NCBI GenBank assembly: GCA_030247855.1
Contig: JAPDRN010000003.1
Span: 496,001 to 560,000 of the forward strand
Direction of reading: 5' to 3'
Length of the DNA stretch: 64,000 nt
Source of the DNA: Knufia peltigerae
Lineage: Eukaryota > Ascomycota > Eurotiomycetes > Chaetothyriales > Trichomeriaceae
Shown piece by piece: positions 1-12,190 of the stretch (position 1 is the stretch's first letter; each line of letters starts with the position of its first letter). Made by a program: the position numbers and the translations under genes. The notes below the pieces were generated by a model, which saw nothing but the letters and a program-made list of their open reading frames with translations, was not told the DNA's origin and searched no databases.

Positions 1-1917
1 TTGGCCCGGGCGTCGACGGATGGCTGGCCGTCAAAGACGATGACACGATCCGCCAGATAGGTAGCCATGATGAAATCGTGCTCGACAATGAAGGCAGTCT
101 TCTTGCTGTGCATGATGAATCGCTTGATCACTCGGGCAGCAATGATACGCTGTTCGGAGTCGAGATAAGCCGATGGCTCGTCAATGAGATAGATGTCGGC
201 AGGAAGACCAAGGGCAAGCACAATGGCGACACGTTGCAGTTCACCACCGGAGAGATTCTGGACCTCTTGGTCGATGAAGTCGTCGATCTTGAGCGGCTTG
301 TAGACATCGGTCTGGAATTGAGGGTTGAGGAACGAAGCCTTGATACGCTTGAAGAAGAGCTGGCGGACAGTACCCTGGAATTTAGGGGTGATCTTCTGGG
401 GCTTCATGGAGATGTTCATGGCCGGGACCTTCTGGGTGCCATCTGGTTTTTCGACACCAGCAAGCATCTTGCAGAAAGTGGTCTTTCCGGTACCGTTCTC
501 CCCCATCATGACAATGATTTCCGAGTCTGTAAACGTGCCTTTTTCGATCTTGAGGTGGAAACTTCCCAGCGTCTTTTCCATAGCAGGGTACTCGAAGCCA
601 CGTGCCCTGTCGGCCATGTAGTCTTCACCAGCTTCGGCAATACGGAAGGTCAAGCTTTCCTCACGGAAACGCAAGTTCTCGGTAGGGATGTGGCCGTCAA
701 GGAAGATATTGATACCTTCACGGACAGAGGCCGGAAGAGTGACGACACCGTAGACGGCAGGTCTTCCGTAGAGGACGCAGATGAAGTCAGAAAGGTAGTC
801 CAGGACTGACAGATCGTGTTCGACAACAATGACATAGTCATCAGGTCGAAGGAGTTCTCTAATGGTCTTAGCGGCACTCAAACGTTGCTTGACATCGAGG
901 TAGGAGGATGGCTCGTCGAACATGTAGACATCCGCCTTTTGCACGCAGACAAGAGCGATAGCAAATCTTTGAAGTTCACCGCCTGAAAGAAGGCCGATTT
1001 CTCGCTCCTTGACAGCGTTGAGCTCTGGTAGGCTGTTAGTGTCAACTATTCATGTCCCCAGATAAGCAGTCTTACCTAGCACGTCCATGACATGGTCCAT
1101 GTTCCCCAAGTCTGCCTTGGCTTCAATAAGAGGCTTCACGGTTTTGACGGGGCCCTTGATGGCACGAGGGAGTTGGTCCACATATTGTGGCTTGACGATG
1201 GCTTTGAGGTCATCTTCCAACACCTTGGTGAAGTAGTCTGTTGTCGTCAGAAGCCGGGACATGGAAGTTCGCAGCGGAGCAACTCACTTTGCAATTCCGA
1301 GCCACGGAAATACTTCAAGATCTCTTCCCAGTCCGGTGGGTTGTCATAGCGCCCCAAGTTGGGCTTCAATTTACCACTGAGAATCTTCAAGGCAGTACTC
1401 TTTCCAATACCGTTTGTTCCAACCAGACCTAGCACTTGTCCCGGCCGGGGCATAGGAAGCCTGTGCAGCTTGAAACTGTTTGCCGAGTATCGGTGCGTAA
1501 CTTGAGTCTCGAGGTTTGTGGGCAAGTTGATAATGTGAATGGCACCAAACGGGCATTTCTTTGGACAGATACCACAACCAATACACAAACGCTCAGAAAT
1601 GTAGGCAATCTTGGACTCGGGCGTAACTTCTATGCAAAGTTTGCCAGTTCGGACGACAGGGCAGGATTTCTTGCATTCTTGACGGCATTTCTGTTCGGGT
1701 CAGAATGGTTTCTTTGTTTGGTCTCAATCGCACACACCTTTGGTTTGCACTGCGGGGCAGAAAATTGAAGTGTTAACAATCTACAATATGAAATTCCAAA
1801 CTGTGTGTGAAGGACCAACCTTGTCGCTATTGACAATAGCAATTCTAGAATGAAAGTCAGTTACTGTCCATGCTCTTCAGTACCAAAGAATGTATACCTT
1901 GTCAACTTGTCAGACAT
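1..1917 (-). CDS. RLI1: RLI1/ABCE1 ribosome-recycling ATPase (3' end cut off by the window)
   Basis: Soluble twin-ATPase Fe-S protein that splits ribosomes after termination and acts in ribosome export. Start is the ATG at 1915-1917 (protein begins MSDKLTR). Visible exons, minus strand: 1917-1898, 1844-1820, 1749-1738, 1690-1288, 1237-1076 and 1024-1, all phase-consistent. The N-terminus has two 4Fe-4S cysteine clusters (CKPKKCRQECKKSCPVV, then CIGCGICPKKCPFGAI). The first ABC domain has Walker A GTNGIGKST, signature LSGGELQRFAI and Walker B DVYMFDEPSSYLD. The second has GENGTGKTT, LSGGELQRVAI and DEPSAYLDSEQ. The acceptor of the last intron is the AG at 1025-1026, not the one just downstream of the branch site, because only that choice keeps the frame into LNAVKEREIGLLSGGE. 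Roughly the last 50 residues lie outside the window. Divergent from the CHD1 gene. Confidence 0.95.
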
Positions 1918-2935
1918 CTTGACTGTCTCTCGAGTCGTGAAGCCGGCGGCGAAGAAATAACTGTGCGGTGTTCGGTAGCAAACAGCTGGTTCAAACCAAA
2001 GGAGAACGGCAGAAAGTCTTCGTCTATTGCTCCTCTCGCACAAGATTGTCCCGTGACTCACAGCCAACGACGAGACAGTTAAATAAGGTGCGAAGTTCAA
2101 CAGAGTGCAGGCATAGAAATAAAGGCTACGAGGCAGTGAAGTGGGATACACACAAAAATCCCAAATGCTGATATTGTGATTGGGCGCCGCGGGGCATGAC
2201 AGTGCCTGAAGAGTCACCCAGAAGTGAAAGTGTAGGCTTTGTCTTGGCATTTACCTGCGCTCTCAATACCCCTTATTAATATTGTCGCTTATTGTTTGAA
2301 CCGCGGGTCGGCCAACCTTCCATTTCAGATTTTGGTGCCAGGGCTCACAGGGCCAGTCACTCCAGCTCGCCATAGCAGCCTCGTCTCGTGTGCCCCGGGC
2401 CTTCGTCTCTTCCGCTTTGCAATTCCTCTCTCCCACTTTCACGACATCACGCTTTTACACCACCATTACCTGAATGCAACATATTTGAGAACCCTCAGGG
2501 GCTCTATCTGAATATGATGGAGTGTGAGTGATCCCTTCTGATGCGATTCATCGACTTTGCCTGCCAAAATTTTATCACGCTCTGGTCGGCGGCTGCTCGG
2601 CCTGGTATTCAAGACTCGTCGCGATCCAGTTCGAGATCATACATTTGTCGCTGCGGATCTCTCTGAGAAGGTGGCCAGGCTATCTACTGGATTTTTGAGC
2701 GCTTGAATGTCACATTTGTGCAGAAATCGCATCGGGTTGGCCTGCCACGGTCATCCGAGCTTCTCGCCTCATCCCCATCTCGTCGCCCGTTCAGTCCATC
2801 GACCACATCTTATATCACCTGTTATTCATCTCGGAAAACCCTTTCTTGCTGGAATTTGGTGTTTTCTGAGTCGCCAGATGTCAAATTATAGGACCGCAGC
2901 GTCGATTTGCTGCCGGAGCTTTTTGGTAGCACACC
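1918..2935. promoter_or_regulatory. Bidirectional intergenic region between RLI1 and CHD1
   Basis: About 1 kb between two divergent housekeeping genes. It should hold both promoters and 5' UTRs. The half next to CHD1 carries pyrimidine-rich tracts on the plus strand, common in fungal leaders. Short ORFs here show no domain. I see no clear TATA box or other named site. Confidence 0.5.
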
Positions 2936-5900
2936 ATGCTGACGCTCTCTTCTACAGCCTCCGGCGTTTTGACGCAACCATTCCCACCCTCAATACCTGA
3001 TCCTTCAAGGTCACCAGAAAACACCGATGAACGTCCCGAGCCTATAACGCAGAATGGAGCGAATTACTCCGACAGTGAAAGTGAGCTGTCCGAACCCGCA
3101 GAACCTATCGTTGCCGCCAGCTCGCTGCCACAAGTCAAGGTCGACGATGAGGACGAAAACATGAAAGATGTAAATGAACCTAGCTCTGACGAACAAGACG
3201 CTGAGGGTGATGCGGATTATGAGATGGACACTTCTATGCAAGTAAACAGCGTGAAATCCGAAGAAAACGACTCTTCCTCGGATGAGTCCATCAGACCGGC
3301 TAAGAGAAAGGCACCTCCGGTCGATGGAGATGATGACATCCGAAACAACCCAGAACTGTACGGTCTGAGACGCAGCGGAAGAGCTCGTCATGTTCCTAAC
3401 ATGGCCGAATCGGACGCTGAGCAGGACTCGGACTCGGACATTGCTCCTCGCCCGCGAAAGCGTTTGCGACAAGTCTCTCAGCGGTCCTCGAAACAGCATA
3501 CACCCATGATCGAGTCGCCCTCTATGTCTGACGATGACTCCGATGCGTATGGCGGCAAACGTGCGAGGCTCACCAAGAAGCAGCGCCGACGAATCTTGCA
3601 GTCCGCCGATAGCCTCACACCTGCTCACGCCGAAATCCGCTTCTCCACCCGTCGCGCTGCAAAAGTTTCTTCTTATAATGAAGATGAGGATGATGGCATG
3701 TTTGAAGAGGATGATGTTGATACGATGACGCCGAACTACTGGGCCAACGAACAAGACAACTCTCCTGCTATTGACGCAGTATTAAATCACCGTCTCAAAG
3801 TCGATATAACAACTCCGACGCGCACGAAGGACGACTACGAGTTTCTCATCAAGTGGCAGCAGAAATCACATTATCATGCCACCTGGGAGACTATAGAGTC
3901 TTTAAAGGATGTCAGAAGTCTAAAACGATTGGATAATTACATCAAGAAATACTTGATGGAAGATATTAGAATCGTCAACGACCCCGACATTGCACCTGAG
4001 GACAAGGAGAAGTGGCTCTTGTACCGAGAGGAGGTCGCTGAAGCTCTGGAAGAGCACAAGAAAGTTGAAAGAGTGATTGGCGACCGTGAAGGTGAAGAAG
4101 GCACGGAGTATTTCGTAAAGTGGAAGGGTCTTCTGTACAATGACGCCAGCTGGGAATCGTCAAGTCTGGTAAGCGAGATCGCTCAAACCGAGATTGATCG
4201 ATACTTGGCACGCAGACGAGAAGATTTCAGATCGAACGCTACCGAGAGCAATCCTGGAACCCGACGAGCCTTCCTCCCCATGAGAGAACAGCCATCATAC
4301 ATCCAGAACGGAACTCTTAAGGATTTTCAACTTCAAGGGTTGAACTTCCTTGCTTTCAATTGGTCACGTTCGAAGAATGTTGTCCTTGCCGATGAAATGG
4401 GTCTAGGAAAGACCGTTCAGACCGTCGCTTTCATGAGCTGGCTGAGGCACGATCGTGGTCAACAAGGTCCCTTTATCGTCGCCGTTCCTCTCTCAACCAT
4501 GCCTGCTTGGGCCGACACCTTTGACCATTGGGCTCCTGACATAAATTACGTGGTCTATAACGGACCTCAAGCCGCCCGCAATATCATCAAGGAGTACGAG
4601 TTATTTCCTGATGGCAACGTGCGTCATCCACGGTTCCACGTCCTTCTCACAACTTATGAGTTCGTCCTGCAAGATGCCCCGTTCTTGAGCCAGATCAAGT
4701 GGCAATTCATGGCTATCGATGAAGCCCATCGTTTGAAGAACAGGGAGTCTCAATTGTACGATCGCTTACGGGAGTTCAGAGCACCAGCACGACTTCTTAT
4801 CACTGGTACACCTGTGCAAAATAACCTTGGCGAGTTGTCAGCGCTTTTCGACTTCCTAAATCCTGGTGTCATTAACATTGACGAGAGTATGGATTTAACT
4901 ACGGAAGAAGCAAGTGCAAAGATTGCCAAGCTCACCGAGGACATCAAACCGTACATGTTACGCCGTACAAAGAACAAGGTTGAAAAGGACTTGCCACCTA
5001 AGACTGAAAAGATCATTCGAGTCGAATTGTCAGATATTCAGCTCGAGTACTACAAGAATATTTTGACCAAAAACTATGCCGCTCTCAATCAAGGCGCGAA
5101 AGGACAGAAACAGTCGCTGCTCAATATCATGATGGAACTGAAGAAGGCAAGCAATCATCCCTTCATGTTTCCCAGTGCAGAAGAACGACTGGTACCCGAT
5201 GGCGCTAGAAAGGACGAAGTCCTCCGAGCGTTGGTCACCAGTAGTGGTAAGATGATGTTGCTTGATCAACTCCTTACCAAGCTCAAGCGTGACGGTCATC
5301 GCGTCTTGATCTTCAGTCAAATGGTGAGAATGCTCGATATTCTCGGGGATTACATGGACTACAGAGGTCATGCTTATCAGCGGCTCGATGGTACTATCGC
5401 GGCAGCCCCTCGTCGAATCGCCATTGATCATTTCAATGCACCAGAGAGCACCGATTTCTGTTTTCTCCTGTCGACAAGAGCTGGTGGTCTGGGTATTAAC
5501 CTCATGACTGCCGATACAGTCATCATCTTCGACTCAGATTGGAACCCCCAGGCTGATTTGCAAGCTATGGCTCGCGCCCACAGAATCGGTCAAGTCAGGC
5601 CTGTGAGCGTCTACCGCTTGGTATCAAAGGAGACAGTTGAGGAAGAAATCTTGGAACGTGCCAGAAACAAGCTGATGCTAGAGTTTTTGACCATCCAGCG
5701 TGGTGTTACCGATAAAGAAACCCAAGCCCGACGTACCGCCCTGGTTGGGGAGCCTGGAAGCTCAAGTGAAATTTCAAGAATTCTCAAGAAACGTGGTCAA
5801 AAGATGTTTGAACAGACAGACAACCAGAAAAAGCTTGAAGAACTTGATCTGGATGCTGTACTCAACAATGCCGAAGATTACAAAGTGGAACAGCCAGATG

Positions 5901-7621
5901 GCACAGATGCTGATGGTGGCGAAGAATTCCTACGCAGTTTCGACTTTGTCGATGTTAAAGTCGATGAAATGTCTTGGGATGATATCATTCCTAAAGAGCA
6001 ACTCGAGGAGCTCAAAGCTGAGGAACAGAAGAAGGCCGATGAGAAATATCTTGCTGAAGTCATCGAACAGAACAAACCTCGAGTGCGAAATCGCGATGTT
6101 GAGGATCGTGAGGCTCGGAAGGCACGAAGACAAGAACAGCGCCAGAAGGAGATTGACTCGGACAGCGAGTCCGAGGAAGGTCCTAAGGCCGACCCTGCAC
6201 GGCCATTAAGTGAACGAGAGTACCGTTATCTGATCAAAGGTCACCTTCGCTATGGCTCAATCGATGATCGACAAGAAGAATTTTTGGCTGAAGCCCGTCT
6301 TCGTGGGAGAGATATTGGCGTTGTTAAAGCTGCGATGAAGGAAGTTTGGGACAAATCGACTGAGCTCTTCAACGCAGAACAGGAACGCATGGCAGAATTG
6401 GAGCGAACTGCGAATCGTCCGATCACTAAAAAGGACCGCAAAGCTATCCTTTTTGAGCTCCATGGCGTCAAGCGAATCAATGCGGAGACCATCCTTGAGC
6501 GCCCTAACGAGATGAGACTGCTGCAAGATGTGACCTCAAAGGATCCTGACTTCAAGTCGTTCCGCATTCCCGAAGCCACGAAGAGTGCAGGATACACATG
6601 TCCATGGGGAGCACGCGAAGATGGTATGCTTTGTGTTGGCATTTCTCGTCATGGCTATGGTGCCTGGGAAAAGATTCGGGATGACCCCGACCTTGGTTTG
6701 AACGACAAATTCTTCCTTGAAGAACATCGTGTCGACAAGAAAGCCGAACGCGAGAGGCTCGATGATAAGAATGCCAAGTCACCAGGTGCGGTTCATCTCG
6801 TCAGACGTGCGGACTATCTTATCTCTGTTCTGAAGAGTAAGTACGGTGACGACCCCGCCGCTAAAAGAGCCGTGGAGAACCATCATCGAAACAACAAGAA
6901 GCTACAAGCTGAACGCTCTGCCAACATCGGCTCACCCGTTCCCGGGTCCCATCGCAAGGTACATCGAGACTCTGAAAAGCCACGACACCGCCCTAGCCAG
7001 GCTCATCGTGATAGCTCTGAAAGATATGGTACTCCACGAGCTGACAGCCGTCATGGTCACGGTCGACATGATAGCGAGCGCCGAGATGAGAGAGATCGCA
7101 GATATCGTGATGACCATGGCCATGGTTCCCATCACAATCGGCACGGCAGCGAGCACCGTCGTAGCGAAAACCCCGCTGGTGGTTCCTCGTCCGACGTCGA
7201 TCCACTCATGCAGGTGCTTTTCAAGCCTGTTAGAGAGAGCTTGAAGAAGATCAAGGCGACAACGAAGAGCGCCATTCCTGATTCTCAACAGCGAGCGAAT
7301 GAATTAAGAGTCCTGCTGAAGCAAATTGGTAATTTCATTACTGAGCAGATAGCGGATCTTGATGACAACCATGAATCCGTTGAGAAACGTTTTTGGTAGG
7401 TCACCAACCGCTTGTTTACGAAGTACTTGCTAACGTTGACTAGGGATTACGCCGCCACTTATTGGCCTAACAAAGGTATCAAGGGTCAAGAACTTCAGAC
7501 CATCCACGGAAAGATCGTGGCTTCGGACAATAAACTTGCTGGCGAGGCATCACCAAATGACGATTCAAGCAATGTTGAAGGTCGGGCCAATGGTTCTTAC
7601 CGTACTTCGCCGCCTCATTGA
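2936..7621 (+). CDS. CHD1: CHD1-type chromodomain helicase DNA-binding chromatin remodeler
   Basis: Nuclear ATP-dependent nucleosome-spacing enzyme linked to transcription elongation. Exons 2936-7395 and 7444-7621 give 1545 aa; the 48-nt intron joins ..EKRFW to DYAATYW. Order of parts: acidic, Ser-rich disordered N-terminus; tandem chromodomains at about residues 280-425 (FLIKWQQKSHYHATWE; YFVKWKGLLYNDASWE); SNF2 ATPase with DEMGLGKT near residue 485 and DEAH near 595; helicase C with STRAGGLGINL and ARAHRIGQ; a SANT/SLIDE-like DNA-binding region around 1200-1280 (GYGAWEKI); a His/Arg/Asp-rich linker; and the C-terminal CHD1 helical domain (DPLMQVLFKPVRESLKK). Two chromodomains plus this C-terminal domain separate it from ISWI and SNF2 proteins. 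Length fits the family. Confidence 0.95.
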
Positions 7622-8645
7622 GCGTCAGTAGATCTTGTGATCCCTCAGAAGCCTCAACTATTCAGACTTCACGGCTACATGATGACATGTCCTGAACGAC
7701 GACCTGGAGTCACAGTGCATGGTTGGTCAAAGAATCATTCACATTACATCTTACTACGACAACTTCATTAGCCCTCGGGTATTCGTAACATCGATAATTA
7801 GCGACAGCATTCAAGACTAGATATAACGACCACATCTGCTATTCAACTATTGTTTGATGCGGATTGCAACGACTAGGCATGCGAGACGGCGTACGGGTAG
7901 CTACACTTCCGTTTCAGTCGTGTGACGGTTGAGTTGGAGCAACACCATCATGAAGGGGACTTCATGGAGTTTTGATGAACTTTCTTGTCCGGCGGAGAAG
8001 GGGTTTTACCGTAGGTGAGGGACAATGATGAAAAGTATGCGCGCATGGACATGCCGAACGTCGATGCATCTATACAGGGAATCATTGTCGACGGCTGTAT
8101 ACCAAAAGGATCTGAGCGTGGGGTTACGTGACAGTGTCCAACAAAAGCAATCAGGGCCAGAGATGGCTGGAGAGCATGCGGAAAGTAAGGCGTCTCTTGT
8201 CGACTTGAGCTTGACACGAGAATGGAAAAAAAGTCGTCACCAGTATGCTTGAATCGCTGAACCTAGCAAAAGTGTCTTTCGTCTTCTGCGAGGAAGAATT
8301 GATCGGGGATATCAATGTTTATCACATAAAGATGATATGATCCGCAACTTAATTCTTGTGGTCGATCGCTTTTCACTCCCGAAGAAGTATCTCATCGTAG
8401 ACTGTCTTGCGTGATATGGACGAATATCGTCTTCTGGTCATTCCCATCTCCAACGCTGCATGCCGAACGTTGAATGCATCTATCTGTATACCTAGGCATA
8501 TAACATGTTCTTCTTCGGTATCGACCATCTTCGTGAAACCCATATCCATTCACATACTAACAGATACAGCAATTCCGGGCAAAATGGAAATCCCCCCTAA
8601 AAAGGACAACATAGCTAGCCCATGGAAAACCATCGTTGTCCAGTT
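7622..8645. other. Convergent 3' intergenic region
   Basis: Lies between the 3' ends of CHD1 (+) and the small secreted protein (-). No ORF with a recognisable domain. It holds an imperfect 24-bp direct repeat at 8051-8074 and 8460-8483 (core ATGCCGAACGT, then TGCATCTAT). Nothing else stands out. Confidence 0.5.
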
Positions 8646-9113
8646 TCACAGTAGACCACCGATTATGAGGGCAAGCATCGCCGCCACGACCGCCACGCAC
8701 GTGGCACCCGCTTTGGCCGACGCGGCCGCGTTCACCTTGAACTGCAACACGATCCCGCTCGTGAAGTTCGACTCTGCCCCGTCAAACGCGACCGTGGTGA
8801 GGTTCCCGCACTCCCTGTTCAGGGTGGCGTTGAATTGGAGGCCGGGGAGTTTGAGCATGGCTTGGTCTAGGGGGGCCCGGGCCGGGTCGCTGCCCTGAGG
8901 CGACGCGGCGAGGTAGGCGGCGCGGTAGGTGGCGTTGGTGCCGACGACCGAGAAATTGGCTATCCTGCTGTAGGATTCGCAGTCCGGGGAAGAGGAAGGG
9001 GAGGAGGACTGACGGGCGTCGAGCAGGTGGAGTGGCAAGGAGAGGGCGGTGGTCAGGGATATGAAGGAGACGAGGAGGACCAAGAAGCTGGAGGATTGCG
9101 TGGTTGATTTCAT
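8646..9113 (-). CDS. Small secreted, probably GPI-anchored glycoprotein
   Basis: 155-aa single-exon gene of unknown function. I chose the ATG at 9113 because it is followed directly by a signal peptide (MKSTTQSSSFLVLLVSF, then a hydrophobic core and ALS). The mature part is Ser/Ala-rich with five N-glycosylation sequons (NFS, NAT, NAT, NLT, NFT) and few cysteines. It ends in a small-residue stretch (AAASAKAGA) followed by a C-terminal hydrophobic tail with almost no polar end (VVAAMLALIIGGLL). That layout is the classic fungal GPI-attachment signal, so a plasma membrane or cell wall location is inferred. No enzyme motif is visible. The 5' leader is pyrimidine-rich on the coding strand. Confidence 0.65.
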   Translation of the reverse strand: MKSTTQSSSFLVLLVSFISLTTALSLPLHLLDARQSSSPSSSPDCESYSRIANFSVVGTNATYRAAYLAASPQGSDPARAPLDQAMLKLPGLQFNATLNRECGNLTTVAFDGAESNFTSGIVLQFKVNAAASAKAGATCVAVVAAMLALIIGGLL

Positions 9114-10003
9114 GATGATAGTCGAGGGTCGGATGTGGGTGTGTATGGCCTTGAATGAGGGTATTTGTTCGGAATGTGGTATCGTGATAGATCTGCCCTT
9201 GTAGGTGTCGATAGAAGTGTGGCCGGCCACGTGGAAGAGAACGAATTGCAAACCTGAAAAAGACAACGAGAAATTCAGTAGCAGGAATGAAGAAAAAAAA
9301 GTAGAGCAGAGCAACCAGGCTGAAGAAAGGAAGAAAGGGGAAGAGAGAGAAGAGAGATAGAAGATCACTGTGGGCTGGGTAGAAGAGTGAGGAAAGAGGG
9401 GGAACAGATACTCCCTTAATAAGGACAGCCATCTCGAGGCAGCGCTTGAAACTATGAGACGTTCGAGCGTTCCCATGGTGCCGCCGTCAAAGGTGCGTGA
9501 TGAGGAAGATCTGAAACCGATAAGGTGTCGAAACGAAACCGGAGACGAGATCTCTCCTCTGCTCCCCTTTACGGAGTCTGATCAGTGCCTTGTCCCTTGA
9601 GACGAGATATCATGAGATGAAGCTTGTGATTGTTATCATTTAGAGGAGCTTGCAGCATTAGGAGCACCACCCGAGTCCAATCTTGTGTCGATACGGTGTA
9701 TGGTACGTCTTTTTTTCTTTCAGAAATCTCAGGAGGTGTTGCAAAACACACAGCCTCGTGAGTTCATGACGAGGCCGCGGGAATCGGCTATATATCGGCA
9801 CCACCGTCATTTCTCGGGATCCCAATCCAAACTTCCTACTTCTTTTCACAATCGTGATAACTTCAAGAATGAAAGGTAGCTGATTTCACAGGGAGCGACA
9901 ACTTGATGTACCAGCAACTCGTCAATGGTCTTGATGTTACATCTCTGTCGAGGCGCTTCATCTTGCTCCTGAAACGCACTGCTCGCATCACTGACCAAGA
10001 CAT
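9114..10003. other. Intergenic region upstream of the secreted-protein gene
   Basis: Contains the promoter and leader of the secreted-protein gene on the minus strand; 9260-9400 is purine-rich on plus, so pyrimidine-rich in the transcript. The far end is the 3' flank of the aldolase gene. No coding signal I can support. Confidence 0.4.
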
Positions 10004-10972
10004 CTAGTTCTTGTAGTCGCTACCGTGGAGGTATTCCTCGTATCTGATATGGGGCTGCATCTCAAAGTACAACGTCTCGGGGTCACTGTTCATCTTAAAG
10101 TTGTATGCCGCCTCTTCATCGCCAATGAGCTGCTTTTGCACTCTTCCACCGGCCACGGCGGCTTCGATGAGTAACTGGGCTTTGCAACTTCTCTCGAGGA
10201 CCATGTACAGGAATGCGGCTTCGTCCACAGTATTACCGACGGTCAACAAGCCGTGGTTGACGAGGATGCAAGCTTTGCCGCCTCCAAGGGCTTCGGCAAT
10301 ATTCTCGCCTTCCTCGCCGGAGAGAGCCACGCCACCATACGTCTCGTACACGGAGTGGGCATCGTAAAAGTTGCAGACGTCCTGGTTGAGCATCTCCAGT
10401 GGTTTCCCGAATGCCGAGTACGCACGGCCGTAGATCGAGTGTGCGTGGCAGACTGCGTGAACGTCAGGTCGGCGCTTGTGTGCAGCACTGTGAATCGAGA
10501 CACCAGCGGCATTGGCTGGGATTTCCTGCATTGCATTGTTGATAAGCCAAGAGTTCAATCACGCATAATGCGTGACAGTGTGACTAACTGTATTTCCTCC
10601 AACAACCTCGCCGGTCATGTAGTTGATGCAGACCATGTCGCTTGCTTTCATCATGCCGTAATGAACGCCAAGGGGGTTAATCCATAGGCGGTCTTCGAAT
10701 TCTGGATCCCGCACGCTGATGTGTCCGCTGATACCTTCCGCATAGCCCTCTCGAGCCCAGACCCTGAACGCAGCGGCCATGTGGTCGAGTTGCCATTGTC
10801 GTTTCTCTTCGTGCGTGTTGAAGGTGGGAATCTTGGGGAGAGGTTTGCTATTCGCCTGATGGGCAAGCGACTCTAGCGGGGTGAGTTCCTTCTTCGTAGA
10901 GGCTGCTGCTGCTGCAACTTTGCCCGTCTGGACGACCGAAACAGTCTCGTCGTGTAATGCGATTGGCGCCAT
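10004..10972 (-). CDS. Class II aldolase/adducin domain protein
   Basis: 301 aa from exons 10972-10589 and 10525-10004; the 63-nt intron joins ..VVGGNT to EIPANAAG in phase 0. The fold is a class II aldolase/adducin domain spanning most of the protein: EGISGHISVRDPE (substrate loop), INPLGVHYGMMKASD, the metal-binding HAHSIYGRAYS region, NVD-like NQDVCNFYDAH, and ILVNHGLLTVG with a third histidine. Bacterial members are fuculose- or ribulose-phosphate aldolases or epimerases needing a divalent metal. The many fungal paralogues are mostly uncharacterised, so the substrate is unknown. The first 60 residues are low complexity. Head-to-head with the oxygenase-like gene at 12191. Confidence 0.85.
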
Positions 10973-12190
10973 TTGTGTACTGGTACCTTACGTTTTGAAG
11001 ATCTTTTCAATGCAAATTCGCTTGGAAAGTCTTGCTTCTCTCGTTATAGATACAAGGCATCAATGGGTCGACGTTCTCACCAGACGGAGATGAGAGTTAG
11101 GCCTTCTGATAACAACGAATTCGACGGGATAGGAATTGCGGATAAGACCGCGCGATAGTAAGACTTCAGTAGCCCACACAGTCTGAAAGGGAAGTGCGGT
11201 CCGATGAGCAGCGAAGTGTTACAAGCCATACGATTGGCAGGACATATGAGAAGGGCAAGAAAATGTTGCTGATCACAGCCTGGTATCTCTGACACATCAC
11301 TTGCCTTGATTTCTTCACGACTGGGCGAAAGAACCTAGTCCGCTTTATTGATCGCAGACTCCTTTCGACACACGCAGATTAGCACTCAGCTGCCACATGC
11401 CAGAGAAATGGCCTCCTTGATGACTGAATACTGAAGTGCCTATCGTGAGAAAGATCTCTGCTTCGTCAAGCAAGCGCATTTCGTTCTTTGCAGTGGTGGT
11501 CGTACTAAGCTTCACAATGCCGTATGTAAGGTCGTCTATCCTGGTGCTTGTCCGAGTCCACTGCAAGGGTGGGAGCCACAGACCTGCCGATCATGGAGAA
11601 CATCAAGGGTCGTGCTCAGGGTTATGAAGCAGGCTACACCGAGAGCAGGTTGTTGAAGAGTCGTTCTCGACCCTACAGCGCTAAGACGTAAGAGGTTAGA
11701 TCTTATCCTGGTTTGACCTTGTCAAATCAATTTGTCGAAGGCCACGCTTCATCGTCCTCTCGACCTCAATCAACCCCAGATGTAACGGGTGGAGAAGTCC
11801 CTCTCGGAATGTACAGGATGGCGGGAGACGGATGCGCTATCTTCTCTCTTGGAAGTCGAAGGCCACTATCTTTTGACGTCGATAAGCGATCGTTACGGCC
11901 ACTAGGAGTTCAGGTAGGGAAATTGAAACCCAATATGGAAGAGGATCATGTGGAGGCTTTACGGACGACTCTGGACAGTCCTGGTCTATCACACTTGGAC
12001 GCTGTGATCATCGCATGGCAGAAGATACTGCCCAAGGGCGTGTATTGTGACTCCCAAAAGATTTCGCACTCCCTCCCTTTCCAGTGGTTGCTCCTCACAC
12101 TTCGCTGCTGAAACTACACAAGTGGTTGTATCCTAGGTTTGTCTTTGATCTCTTCTCCCTGACTGCTCTTCATTGCTCTATCCTGGCGAA
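10973..12190. other. Intergenic region between divergent aldolase and oxygenase genes
   Basis: Holds the two divergent promoters. A reading frame without a stop runs through 11713-12111, but its first codon is TTG; the first ATG is near 11810. The frame (MYRMAGDGCAIFS.., ..HLDAVIIAWQKIL) matches no family I know and cannot be joined convincingly to the downstream gene. It could be an unrecognised upstream exon or a decayed gene. Confidence 0.35.

Noticed and set aside
78..809. 243-aa open frame on the plus strand
   Set aside because: Antisense to the last RLI1 exon, whose minus-strand frame encodes unmistakable ABC motifs; an antisense shadow.
1033..1075. RLI1 last intron ending at the first AG after the branch site
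   Set aside because: It puts the following exon out of frame and the AG is too close to the ACTAAC branch point; the next AG (1025-1026) fits.
8407..8898. 163-aa plus-strand ORF
   Set aside because: Overlaps the secreted-protein gene on the opposite strand; only the minus frame has a signal peptide, sequons and GPI-like tail.
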